DNA from: Ifrita kowaldi
Lineage: Eukaryota > Chordata > Aves > Passeriformes > Cinclosomatidae
DNA: 64,000 nt
Reading direction: 5' to 3'
Assembly: GCA_013398055.1 (NCBI GenBank)
Contig: VZRS01006707.1
Span: forward strand, 1 to 64,000
This document shows positions 36,770 through 49,329 of this stretch, in pieces. How positions within the stretch are numbered: the first letter of the stretch is position 1; every line of letters begins with the position of its first letter. The notes beneath the pieces were generated by a model, which was given only the letters and a program-made list of their open reading frames with translations, had not been told where the DNA came from and did no database searches. The position numbers were made by a program, and so were the translations under genes.

Positions 36770-37650
36770 ACTGCTACGCTTCAGCCAGTTATGCTGTGCT
36801 GCTCTCACTTACTACCTCCTGTGCCGCCACCTGCCAGACCCAGCCCGCCTCATCCGAGCGCCGTCTGGCATTGCTGGAGCGTGAGGGGCATGGCCTCCCC
36901 GTGAAGGTGGAGTATGTTGGCACCGCAGGCCAACAACCCTTCACTCTTCAATATGGCTGGTGCCCAGGGTCAGCGCAGGAGAAGTTGGTTTTTTTTTTTC
37001 TGGTCCAAGTAGCTCAAACAAAAGCCAATTATTGCACATACGACAAATCTAACAGTGCTCCCTGAAAGCAATGCTGTGATTGTATGGCAGATATGTCCCC
37101 AGCGCACGGTTGGGTTGGGGAATGTCACGTTCACCAGGATGGTTAAGAATTTAGACACTGAGCCTGTTTTAAGACACGGTATAAATTGAATGTCTTTTTA
37201 TCGTAACCATGGAACTGTTCCATGAGGTTTGCATTTGCTTCCTTACTTTCATTTTCTACAGCTGGTAACAAATGGTCCAACGGGTCTGAGGGGGTTTTTG
37301 TCCTTTTCTAGGACAAAGCCCCTGCTCCCCCTCCATGGTGAGGGCAAAACTGCAGAGCGGAGGCATGGCAGGGCTCAGGCACGCACTGCCGGGGAAGAGC
37401 AGTGCGGGCAACAGCCTGGCAGCTTGTGGTGTCATGGTATGTAGCCCATACAACTGCAGAGAGGCAGATTGGCTGGCCCGAGCCGAGCCTCTTCTGCTGA
37501 GGTGCACTACCACCCGCTCACTGGAGTGGGGACCTGGAGGCTGGACCCACTCCTACACTAGCCCCCGTCACTCGCTACCGTGGCCACTGTCCAGATGGAC
37601 ACTGCGTTACGCAGGCTGGAGATGAGGCTTTGTTCCCGCTGTCAGTACTG
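36770..37650. other. GC- and CpG-enriched patch within AT-rich DNA
   Basis: Composition changes here for almost 900 bp. CpG dinucleotides, very rare in the flanks, recur (for example in GACGCGAGAATAT, TCCGAGCGCCGTCTGG, GCACGCACTGCCGGGG, CCCGAGCCGAGCC, CTACCGTGGCC). Overlapping open frames on both strands (36676-37065, 37335-37625 plus; 37256-37513 minus) follow from the low stop density and have no recognisable domain. The patch could be an orphan CpG island, an unrecognised first exon or promoter, or an old retrocopy. It is split near 37.15-37.26 kb by a shorter AT-rich piece. Confidence 0.45.
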
Positions 37651-40600
37651 TGGAGCCCATTTTTCTGAGGAAGCAGCTTTCAGATATTTGGGGTTGTGCC
37701 AGGTTCTGATAATCCAGAAAATCCTGAATTTAAGCATGTTCCTTAATATTAGTGTTCCCTTTAACTTTCTTTGCCAGGCTCCAAATACTGCCCTAGGAGT
37801 AGGGGCACCTTATTTGGCAGATGGTTTTTTAGGTTCATGTGTGACTTTTGTTTTAAAATATATTAATTTATTATAATGTAAAATCATCTGCCTGGGGGAT
37901 GTGGGATGTTGTTGGACTACAACCAAGTATTGGCTTGTAGCCTTCTAAACCAGGGTGCTAAGAAATAAATCCTAAATAGAAATGGATGAACAGTTTATGT
38001 TGAAAATGTATTCAACAGACTTCACTCTTCTTTTCTAAGGGCTTTCCTCAAAACAGTTGATGTTTTCTAGATTTTTTTTAGCACATGAAATGCTGTATCC
38101 TGATGCTGCAAACAGCAAAAATTATTTGTTTAATTGCAAATTATTTGAAATGTCTTTTCCCTCTTTGGGGGTTTCATGGTCTTCTAATTACATTCTATTA
38201 TTCCTCCTCCCTGATCTGATGAGTAAAAAATTCATACACAAAAAAGGCATTATTTATCACCAGCTTCTTAATAGTGGTACTCATATACATATACAACTTT
38301 ATACTGGTACTTTTATGTCTAAAGAAATGACCAAAGGGTATGAGTGGGGAAAACATGCTAAAAAACTATTTTTAAATGACTAATTTGAGTTTTATGCAAG
38401 CAGCACATTCTTTTCCTTCCAAATAATTTTGAAGTATACTTTCTACACCTTGCAGTCATGCCTGAACATTTTAGTTTTCACTCTACTGACCCATTGACAC
38501 TGATTTCTTGAGGTCTTTGAAAAAATAGTTAAAAAGATCCTCAATAGGTGAGGATTTAAAGACATATAGATTTTTTTCCTTCCATTGGTGTTTTACCAGG
38601 ACAATGTACTGTTCTGAAGTAAGATTATGATATGGGCTGTGATAGCTATGACCTCTCATATGTTCAGTTACAGAATTTGTCAGACTATTTTAGCATGTTT
38701 GCTGAATTATAATGACTTTTTTCATTCAGTTGCTGCCAAGTGAAATGTAGGTTTGTGTAACATCATCACGTTACTGATGATTAATTTGCATGCTTGTAAC
38801 ATCTGCAGATCAATGAGGAACCATTGTGCCACCCCATCTGCAAACACAAAAACTAGACGAGCACTTGATTTTTAACATCACAGACTTTGCAGTCTTAGAG
38901 CACTTCTGCAATTGGTGGTATTTAAAGCAGCTTGCTACATCCACTGGCAGTTCATTGACCTTAAAGGATCTTCTCATGGCAAAGTCAGTCTTCTTCATAT
39001 TCTGCCAGTTATAAAGTTGGGAGAAAAAGATTGAGGAAGAGACATAATACGCAAGCAAGATTGATGGACACAAACTAACCCAAGTTAGTATTTGATGTAT
39101 TACACATTGCTTGTTCCCTGTGCAAATTGGAACTGGACTAGAATGGTGTGAAGGAATAGTTTAAGGCATTAACTTTGACCTTAGCTGAATTGCATAATGA
39201 TCATATTTATGGTTGCAAGAGAATCTTTCTTTTAATTGGAGGTTAGGAAGGATAATAATAGACTATTGCATTGAAAGTGCTGATATTGACTCAAAAATTC
39301 GGTGATTTTGACAATGAGCATCATTACTCTCTTCTTAACAGTACTTGCTATGCTTGGGGAAAAGCTTCTGTCTAAATCCAGAAATCTGCAATGTTATGCT
39401 CCTGTAATTTCATCTTTACAATTAGTTTCAACACCGTGTCAGCAGAAGAATGCCCGTTGACAATGACTAAGCAGAGAGAGAGGAGTCTATTTTTTACACA
39501 GCAAAACATTTTCATTTTTTTCATTTCCTCACTTACCCACACTATTTGTCTCTTTCCATCATCTGTTTTGTCTCTTCAGAAAGCCAGGCTGTGAGCTGTC
39601 TGTGGCAGGCACCCATTTTTCATTTTCTGTGAGCGTAGGTAGTCTAATACAAATAATAATAAAAGGTCTTTGTCACTCCTCAGACAACAAAATTTTAATG
39701 TAAGTGGTGAGACTTCTGCTTTGGTGTGAACAGGTTGCATTAAGATTCTGGCTACAGATCATTTACATGGATCTAGAAACCCATGAAAGAAGTACCACAG
39801 ACTTTATTCATGCTGAGTTGCAAATTTACCCTACTAAGCCCCCTATTGTGGATTGTCTGGAGAAAAAAACCCAATAACTGCAAAAAAGAAAAAGAAAGAC
39901 TATCATCTTCTGATAACACTAATGGTAGCAGCACAGTTACCTGCTTGTTTGTCTGCCTCAGATGGAATTTATAACTTTATGCTTGACTACCTCAAAGATC
40001 TTAATTTTGAGATTAGTAATCAAAAATATTTTGATTGCCAGCTTTATTTCTTGAGATGTTACAAGAAGCCATTAAGTTCATGTAATTAACAAAGTAAATA
40101 AGCAAACCAGACAATTATATAAGAAACCTTAGCTAAAAGAGACTACAGAAGGACAGATTACAGGTTTCTAACACTGTCATAATCACTATTAAAATCTGTA
40201 ATCTCATTGACATCGAAGAACTGGAATTAAACTGAACAAAACTGAAAAATCATTCAAAAATGATTTTTTTTATTACAGCTTCCAGTACTGTCATGAAGTT
40301 TAAGAGGACATAAAGGAGAGCAAGAACATTTCAGAAGAGGTTGATGAAATGAAAGCTTTAGTGAATTATCTTCAGCCTTCCTTTCCAGCACTTACAATTG
40401 AAGATCTCACATCTACTCCAAACTAATGTTTGTTAAGAGTGCTCTGTCATGGATTACAGGAAGTGTATTCAAACTATGCATACCAGCAGTACTAAAATCT
40501 GAAAGGACTGAATGGCAGATAATTTTCTCCATTGTTAAAAATCCTTCATATCTATTCAATGATATTTTTATATCAAATGATTGTTTTAGTACATTCTTGT

Positions 40601-41659
40601 TGTTTACATCAAAGTTACCTAATTGGTTAGAAGCACAAAATCAGTATTTTTGTTCTTAGGCTTTTGTCTAGGGTAGAAGGAGCTGGTGAGCTTACCTAGA
40701 TTGTATACCTCAGTGATAGTTGGTTTTGCAGACAGAATTGCAAGATTTTCAATGAAGATAACATCCTTGAGAGTTTTTACGACTTCTTGTCACCCATTGT
40801 ATTTTTACAAGATTTCGAATATTCCATTGTGTGTATTTTAAAGAAAGGAAGGAGCTTTCTGTTTGATGCAAGCAGTTGGTATCTACCAGTAAATATATGA
40901 TTCCAAGTAGGAAAGAAACCCCAACAACTGACCTGTTCACAGCAGCTGATTTTCAAAGAATTTACCTTCTTCTCAGATTGCAAATCTGATTACATAAAAT
41001 ATTATTTGAAGATTTGAAAAATCAGAATGTTAGGCAAGATGTTACAGAAGAAAACAGAGTCCAGGCCTGTGATCCTCCAACATTTGCTGAAGCTGGCATC
41101 TGGTTGTGGAAAACAATATGAGAATTCTATCAGGGGAAAAAATAACTCATTTCAGATAAATGGCATGCTTCAGATTAAGACTGAGACAGTGTCAGAGGCA
41201 TCATTGATAAGAAATACACATTTTATATTCAAAGCAGAAATGCAACAGCGAGGCGATTACAAACAAGACAGGAACATATTCACACAGTTAATTATGACTT
41301 CTATTACAAAGAAGTTGGCTTTCTGGTCCCTCATCTGTTTAGACTTTTCAAAATCAAGCTCATGTAAAGGTTACGTAGAGAGAGGGATAACAAGGCTTCA
41401 CAGAACAATCCAGCCAGGACATTTGATCAATCATTCCAGAGGATCTTCTGAGTCTAGAGTATGAATGGCAGAAAAGCTGCAAAGACACTACAGTCAGCTT
41501 GAAGATTAACAGGGGAGGGTTGGCAAAACCTGCTCTCAGATATAAAAGACGAAGGACGGACACTTGACTGTACTGTAGAGAAAATGAGTAAGCAACCCAG
41601 TAAATGCGATCTCCTGTCTTAAAAATAGACTGAGTATCATCCTAAGTTTTGTCTGAGTT
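37651..41659. other. Non-coding DNA, no gene recognised
   Basis: AT-rich sequence. The frames at 38057-38383, 39853-40089 and 41027-41464 plus lack recognisable domains. No transposon was recognised. T- and A-rich runs are common. Confidence 0.5.
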
Positions 41660-41689
41660 AGTATCAGAATTGCAGTATCAGAATTGCAG
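41660..41689. repeat. 14-bp perfect tandem duplication
   Basis: AGTATCAGAATTGC occurs at 41,660-41,673 and again at 41,674-41,687, followed by AG of a partial third unit. It is a recent-looking slippage duplication. Confidence 0.95.
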
Positions 41690-42380
41690 GTGCTACCAAA
41701 GCTGTCTTTTTTGCCAGTTTTTTCAATAACCTTCTGCTTACATCTCTCTGCAGAATACATGGCTATGTGTGCAAGGATGTAATTTAGGGCAACAAAAATG
41801 GAATTCTTGGACTCTGCTTGGACACACAGACATACCCTTCAATAGGTGCAAAAGGGAAAAAACCAGATACCAAACACCAGGAAGTTCGGTCCAACAAATA
41901 AATGGTGGTAAGCTCTTCCAACCTCAATACCATATGACGATAACTGAGGATTGGTGTGGTTTTGCTCCAAATCAAGGAGGTGATAATAACTGCTCTCACT
42001 CACGCCACCCTGGTCCCTATCTAGGCTCTGTTCTATTGTGACCCACAAGAAGACCAATGTTATCCTTGCTTCCCTGAGTCTCTCTGTACTGTATATCAAT
42101 GTTTCTGTTCTGGGTCACCTACAGCATCCGAAGTTATGGGGACTGTCTTTTCTCTCAGGCAATGGAAGGCTTATATTCATTAACCTAGCACAGCTGTGTT
42201 CAGTTCCTGTAGTGGGGGTACTACTATACTGCAAATATATCCTCCAGTAGGACAGGGGGGAAATATCAACAATGACTCTTTGAAAACAATTAAGAAACAT
42301 TTTGGAGCAGGAGCTGATGTGCCCACCATCATGGCAAAGTATTCAGTCTATCTTGGATAGTGCTCCTATTAGTCTGATCT

Positions 42381-42390
42381 AAAGAGAGAC

Positions 42391-42421
<31 letters not shown>

Positions 42422-42495
42422 AAAAGAAACAAAGTGAAAGAAAGAGAGAAAGAAAGAAAGAAAGAACGAAAGAAAGAAAGAAAGAAAAAGAAAAT
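42381..42495. repeat. Purine microsatellite: (AG)n then (GAAA)n
   Basis: An almost pure purine run on the plus strand. A GA dinucleotide array (about 42,391-42,410) passes through mixed A/G sequence into a GAAA tetranucleotide array (about 42,431-42,490) with rare C or T interruptions. The minus-strand open frame across it (42329-42805) encodes only Ser/Phe/Leu low-complexity protein and is an artefact of the repeat. Long purine-pyrimidine mirror tracts can form triplex DNA. Confidence 0.97.
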
Positions 42496-44166
42496 AATGA
42501 GCAAAATAAGTCCCATATTTGAATGTGTTAAACACAATGCATGCATTTTTTAGAAAATGGAGCTGGGCACTATTCAGGCAGGGCACTACCATTTTGACAT
42601 GCCATGTGGACTCCGGTGTGAAAAAAAAAAGAAAAAAATAGTAATGCATATGTGTGGTAATAATCTGCACATGACTGGTTGCTGTAATGTGCACTGCTGT
42701 ACTGCCAGCAGGGAAGTGAGTGATTGCCTCTTGCCTACACAATGGGCACTGGCTTTGCCTTGCATGGTTTTTCAGCAAGAGAACAAATAAGGGGGAGGGG
42801 AGCAAGAAATGAAAACCGCTGCCTGACTCTTCCAGCTTGCAGCCCTTGAGCCAGTTTAAGAAGTCAATAAAAAGTTTTTTTGCTTTTAAAATATTTTAGA
42901 TGGTTTATCATGCCCTGGGAACTTGCTGAGCAGGAGCTGAATGGCAGCTACCTGCCTTTTGTTTTGACCTCTATGTCTTTTAGCCTGGGTGGTGAGACAT
43001 GTGCCACAGAAGCTGTGCTCATCAGGAAAGTTTCTATTTGTTTTGCTAGTCTGGTGGCTCATCCGGAGCAGTTTGATATTCAAATGAATCTGTCAGAAAC
43101 AAGAGAGTGGTGCTTCAGTTCTTGCTCAGGCCTGATGACATTGATTTGTGAGCATACTGCTTGACTACGGGATGTGTGACAGATAAATTTTATCAAAATT
43201 AAGGCACAATTAAACATTTCATCTTCCTAATTACTGGCTGTAGATTCAGCCTGATGACCATGTGCTGTAAGAAATCAGCGACCATTACACATTTTAATGG
43301 AGCACAGCTGTCTTACAGCTTGGTAATATTTGCACAGTGCCACAGAACTGTAATTTATGATAAAAAGAAAAAATGTGTATTGGCTCTTTTTTGCCAAAAT
43401 AGATTAAGGATTCATATACTTTAATGAGATTTGGACCCAGCCTTGGATTATCGTTATAAATGATTTATGTGCATGTTGGTGGACTCCTGTAGTTTTGAGT
43501 TGATTTGTGTTTTGGTGGACCAATATGTAATTCAGTATTTCCTTGTGTGCCAGTATTTACATTCTTTCCCCTGTTTCCATTTCAGTTCTATTTTTCCACC
43601 ATAACTTAGCAAGAACGGCAAGTGGCAAGGTTAAGAAATTTTCCAGGAGACTCCCTCACAGCAAACTCATTCCTGAAACCCCTCCCCTGCTCCCCTGCTC
43701 CACACCCCAAACACTCAGAGAAGAGGAAGGAGGGAGGTATGGAGAGGTGGGTGACGCTAGCCTGGATTGGGGTAACTCCTGCAGCCTGGAAAGCAGGGCA
43801 CAGGGGAACAGAAGCTACCTGAACCCCTGCTTAGCCAGAGACCCGCCTGAACATTGCTGTATCTCAAGGCAGAATATCAAAACCTTTTCTCCTGCTTGTT
43901 TAAAGCATGACCTACAAAAGGGTGTTTGCTCACCCACTTGATATTTCTCCTGTTTCAGTCATTTTTTTTCCAGAAAAAGTGCTGCTTCTCTGATGGAAAA
44001 AGAAGCCAAACAACATATGTACCCAAGCTATAATTTTTGGAGCCCCCTTTCCTCTTCATTCTTTTCTTCACTAGGTTTCTTTCACAGATTATTAAGAGAG
44101 TGTGTGCAGCAGGGGGAATGATGAAGATGAAATTAGGCGTTTTATATATACACTTATATACATACC

Positions 44167-44169
<3 letters not shown>
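42496..44169. other. Non-coding DNA, no gene recognised
   Basis: Unique-looking sequence between two microsatellites. The plus frames at 42880-43164 and 43543-43941 are the longest; neither resembles a known protein. A short A-run lies at about 42,620-42,638. Confidence 0.45.

Positions 44170-44202
<33 letters not shown>
44170..44202. repeat. (CA)16 dinucleotide microsatellite
   Basis: Sixteen uninterrupted CA units occupy 44,171-44,202, preceded by a TATATATACAC-like transitional run. It is a perfect array and so is probably polymorphic. The frames across it (VCVCVC- or HTHTHT-like peptides) are artefacts. Confidence 0.98.
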
Positions 44203-44207
<5 letters not shown>

Positions 44208-47200
44208 GCTGTGTTTGTATTTGTGCATGTTTTATTTTTACACTAAACCTAGTGAACCAAGTTTATACTAAGTTAAACTACCTGGATTTCCAAGGTGTCA
44301 TGCCGAAGTCCAGAGTCTGGCCCCATACATTGCGAAACCCTGAGATCCATATGCGTAGATGAATAGAGAAACTAAATCCTAATTTTCATAATAAAAAAAA
44401 AATCCTGTCCAAGCTTGATTTACTTCAGTGTTCATATGCTGGAATGTTTCATACTGTACCAGGTTGCATATGCTTGCACACTAATTCTCAATTGCCGTAT
44501 GCAGTTTGTGACAACCATCTGCTAAGACCTCCCTTAGAGTTCTTTCTCCCACTCAGCCCAGCTGAAATAAAAATATGGACAGAAACAACTTCTGCAGGGA
44601 GATGAAAAAGTTAATAGGGGACTTGGAGTTAGACTGTGCATCTGATTGGAATTCAATTGCTCTTACAACTTATGCCCTACTTATAAAATATTCCTGAGGT
44701 GTAAAACATTAAATATAATGGAAAACTGTAAAATAAAGCCATACTTCCTTTGACAGACTTGACTGTGCTGGAAAGGTAATGCTAAAATATGTACACACAG
44801 TGCATGTGTTAGCTAGCCCTCACTAACAATTCTAAACCAGCATCTTAGATTAACTGTGCATCGCACCTTATCACATTAAAGTACCCTAAAGCAGGAGGGG
44901 GATGAGTGGTGAGAAAAAGAGGGTGCGAGAGAGAAGGAGCTGAAAAATGTGCTTTCCGTTTCATTGACAGAGAAGTAATTCCTTTTAAGCCAGTCTCATC
45001 AGAAATTCTGAGTGCTGGGTGTTGGCTGCTCCCGTTCAAGCCAGAGGGGAAAGCAAGAGATCAGAACATCTGAAAATCAGGTGAAGGAAATGTTTATATG
45101 AACAACTGATGAGCAATGTTAGAGGAGGGGGCTGTAGGCTAAGGAAGTGAAGATGGACTATTGTAGTCTAGTATTTGATCATCTCCAGTTTTACATTTCC
45201 CTTTATCATGTAGTAATGGGTTAAATTACCCATCACAAGTATTTTTGAATACAAATGAAAACAGGATAGAGTTCAAAAGTCCAAGTGGCCTGTCCCCAAA
45301 CAGGACTGGTTATGCCACAGCCAAGGAGTGCAGGTGGCAGTGACAGCGAGTGTTAACTAATTTGTTCTTTAAACCCCACTGATACAATAAAATTGATCCA
45401 ATCAGATTTTTCCGTTTCTACCATGTAAAGCCTTATGCTTCTTCCTGTAGTGCTACCTGTCACGGAAAAAGGTGGTGACGGGTTTCCCTAGTGCTGCTCC
45501 TCTGCACATTTTCTGAGGTCCTGGTAGTGTAGAACAGAGGTAAACATGACTCCAGGTGTCTTCTGGTCAAGAAATCTCTATTAAATGCCAGTATGGTGTT
45601 CATCTAGTTCGTAACAGCATGGTGGTTTTGCCCCATGTTTGGTTCATGAGAGCAGACGAGTGCACCAAGAGAAGAACAAAGAATTTTGAGGTGGCAATCA
45701 TGGGTCTAGGTCTGTATTTCTGTGCCAACTTCAGCAGTTTTTCAGTGTAATCTTGAGTGTAAAACCAATCCCAGTGATGAAGACTAACTATTCAGAATTA
45801 AAAGGGGTAGGAAGAAAAAAGGAAAGGAGGAATAATTTTTGATGTGATGAAAAAAACCCATAACTGGAACCCATGTTTTGCTAGATTTTTAAAGGCAACA
45901 CATCAGGGTATTTGGCAAACACTGTATTCCTAGGCCTAGGATTGTCTTAGTTGACAACCTTGGGCTTTAAAGCCGCAGTAAGTCATAAGGGATTTTTGCC
46001 CTAGAAATTGTAGGGCTGCACATGTGTAAATCTTGAAGTTGAAATGGGTTTGAACTATTTTAAGAGATTTTAAAAGGCTGGCATATTAAGTTATATATCA
46101 ATCTGTCCCCCATTGGTTATTATCTTAACAGCTACTCTAAGTGTAGCCTATCGGTTTTAAATATAGGAACAGCAGTAAATAGTGCATTATGATATTCCAG
46201 ATGGAACACTTAAAATAAATTGAAATATCTGTGTATTTGAGAGTTTTCTACAGCACTACTATTATGTCATCATTTTCTGGAGGTAGTGTAAAAACCTCTT
46301 ATCCCTACAGCATTAAAAAGTTTGAAGACATGGATGAGTGGAGAACTGATGACAACCAAATACTCAGCAAGACCTTTTGGCTGCAGAAAATGTTTCAGGA
46401 CTGGATGCAGGAGTAGAAGTGGGGTAGGAGTGTATCAGGGTCTGGGATCTCGTTTCTCTTATTCTGGGTTCTGTGTATTCATGCCAACTGCTGGAAATAC
46501 CTATGGGGCATATCTCTCTCATCTCAAACCACCTATTGCTGACTCAAGCATGTGATGCCTTGAGGGGTGTCTGCTTGAGAAGGAGAATAACTACATTAAA
46601 TGGAATCAGGGAATAGGGCAGGCCTAGTGACCCAGGATTTCTGATGGGGCAAACATCCTGAACACAACTGAAGGTTGCGTGGCCTTCCCATCACAGAGCG
46701 TAACTGATATGCCTTGTTTACAAGCTAAAGGGGAAGTGAAATCACACTGAAGATTTTTTCTCTCCTGTAAAATTAGCTGCACTTGCTTTTGATGGACTGG
46801 TGCTTGAAGTGAGGACATATAATTCACAGCTGAGCTGAGAGACTGAACTGCCAAGCCCTGCATGTGATACCTGTAATAATTAGTACATGGGTTAGTATTG
46901 CACAAATACTCACACAGAAGACTCTTCAAATCTATTTTTTTCGCCCACTTGCATTGCTTAGGATGTCAATGCTCATCCCACAGCACAGACAGGGAGTCCA
47001 GCTGCTGGCCTTACTGTAGTTGCTCTAGAGGCCCAGTACCTCAGCAACTTGAGAAACACAGAAGGCAAATTATCCTCTCTCTTTGGGCATGTGTTCTTGC
47101 TCCCTGGTTCACTGAATAGGTCAACTTAACTTTCCATAAAAATATATCCCAGCATACACCCTTAGAGAGGGTGAGGAAGAGCAAATTGAGGAAGAATTGC

Positions 47201-48810
47201 ACCCTACAGCAAAGTGAGGAAGACAGGACAAATGCCAGAAGATAAATCACGATGGTGCTAAGTTGTGCTAAGAGCCTTGTCTGTCATTATTGGTCTTGCC
47301 TGCAGTTGAGCTGGCTTTGGAGCAATAGGTGCCTTGGAAGATGGTTAGGAAAGATATTCATCAGGCCCAGGAAATATTGCTTTTATTGCATGCAAATACA
47401 CATTACTTGCTATCTACTTTAGTTTTCTTAATCTCTCGAAAGCCATTTCCTGCACTGGGATGTTGTGGTCCCTTTTCAAGTAAGATACAGGCAGCATATG
47501 TAACACGTAAGATGTAGCACTATACAAATGCTGTGTTTGTTACTCTTATCGCTACCTTTAAACTCCTGAATCCTGGGCTCCAGGAGGTGCTACAGGTAGA
47601 GAATGATAATAGACTAGCTGCTGGTATTCCTTTTGCTTAATCCATTTGGTGTTATCCTACTGCCCAGCAGCTATCTCAAACGTTACTAAACATACAGTGG
47701 GTAAAGGTGCAGGTTTCCCCTTCTGACCTGATGAGGCTAATAGGCTACAGTCTGCATACCTGTAGTTTTTCTGAGGTCAAAGTTGGCTCCATGATTAAAC
47801 TTCTGAAATTATCAAAATAGTCATTATAAAGGCTATAAAGCATTCCAATGCTGTGACCAGGAGAGCCCCTATCTCCTGTTAGCCCTGTATTCTGCTCAGT
47901 TAATTCCACAACACAGTCCATGCCAGTGGAGATATCTGAATGTGATTCTTGTGCTTATCAGGTCCAACATAAGGGCAATGGGTAAGATCACATCTCTGCT
48001 GAAAATGAGGTGCCATGGGGATGGCATATATAGAATCACAGGATAACTTCCTCGTTCTTTCATAGAGCTTCTGGTTCACACCACACACCTCCTCTGTTAC
48101 TGCATCTCAGCCAGGGCCAGGGATCTTCAGCTGGTGAAATTCTTTTTAACTAGGAGTACATGTGCTCAGCTGGTCATGCCAAAAGACTTGTGTAATGCTA
48201 TTCTTAAGAAACAATTCATCCTCCAGCAACTTTCCTGGATGAAGTCAAGTACAAAAGGAGTTTCCTGTTGTAAGTGGCAAAAAGAAATCAAAGCTCTCCA
48301 CATCCCCAAGGACAGTTGGTGAGCCTGGGCCAGTACAGGTCATAGAAGTGTAGCTCTCAAATTAACAGTCCAGTTTTTCTAGCTATTGGACTATTCTACA
48401 CTCCAGGTTTGTTCTAGAAATGATGATTTTTATTTAGAGGTCATGTGTAATCTATCAAGGCAAAAGCAGGGCTGGAATGAATTATAAAATCTCCAGTTCA
48501 TGGAGCCTCGATCCCTAAGTTTGGATACAACCACAGCAGCCCTGTAGTTTTCAATAGAATGTCCACTTATTGGCACGAGTGTGAACTGCTGAAAGCAATT
48601 ACCTATACACTGCTCTGTATGTGCTGTGAAGGACCTTGTTACAGGATGCCAATGTCCACATGACTTGGTGTCTGTGGCAAGAGTCACTATAGGAGCAACT
48701 CGATAACTGAATGTAGAAAAACCTCTGACAGATTAGTCCCTCTTACTGATAGGTGTTACTGCGACAGTATATCAATCTTTTTAAAGGAATGCATTACCAT
48801 CCACAGGTCC
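44203..48810. other. Non-coding DNA, no gene recognised
   Basis: Mostly AT-rich DNA with short frames only. A 12-bp palindrome GGCTTTAAAGCC lies near 45,965. No transposon remnant or RNA gene was recognised. Confidence 0.5.
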
Positions 48811-49329
48811 ATGGGCTGCTTTTATGCTTCCATCATCATGTCTGTGGCCTTCAAAGTTACAGCTGATGGACCTTCTGTCAAGACCCAGATATTTAATCAA
48901 TGTGACAGCATCCTACATTTTTTTGAACCCCAGAGGCCCTGGAAAACTTTAATGCAGCTTCCAGGTAAAGTTCAGTCCACATGGCTGAGTCCCCTGAAGT
49001 ATTTTCTGCAGACAACTCCCCTCCCCCATATTTTAATATACCCAATGTCCTTTACATTTGAAGGAAGTGAAGAGTTCAGCTTGAAAGCCAGATATAATTG
49101 TAATAGAAATAAGTACTTTACAGAGTTCTGCCATCCACTAAGAAGTTGGGTGCAAGACCCATGGTTAAACCCCTCCATTTGGAAGAAACAGTTAGGACTT
49201 TTGACAACACTAATGAGTTTCTCCCTATCACAATCAGCAATTACCACATGCATGCTTGTGAGCATTTTTAGCCTAGAATATGAAGAGGAACATATTTCTG
49301 AGGGAAGAAAAACATGTATTAATATTTGA
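48811..49329 (+). other. 172-codon open frame, unrecognised, probably chance
   Basis: This is the longest open frame outside the CR1 and CpG-island regions. The peptide is mixed, with tryptophan- and proline-containing stretches (for example WLSPLKYFLQTTPLPHI and WVQDPWLNPSIWKKQLGLL). There is no signal peptide, recognisable domain, splice context or codon-use evidence of selection. A shorter minus-strand frame overlaps it (48972-49265). In 64 kb of AT-rich DNA one frame of about this length is borderline for chance. I list it so it can be tested. Confidence 0.12.

Noticed and set aside
42329..42805. 158-codon minus-strand ORF
   Set aside because: Its core is the purine microsatellite translated as Phe/Ser/Leu repeats.
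43955..44246. Frames encoding VCVCVC- or HTHTHT-like peptides
   Set aside because: Direct translation of the (CA)16 array.
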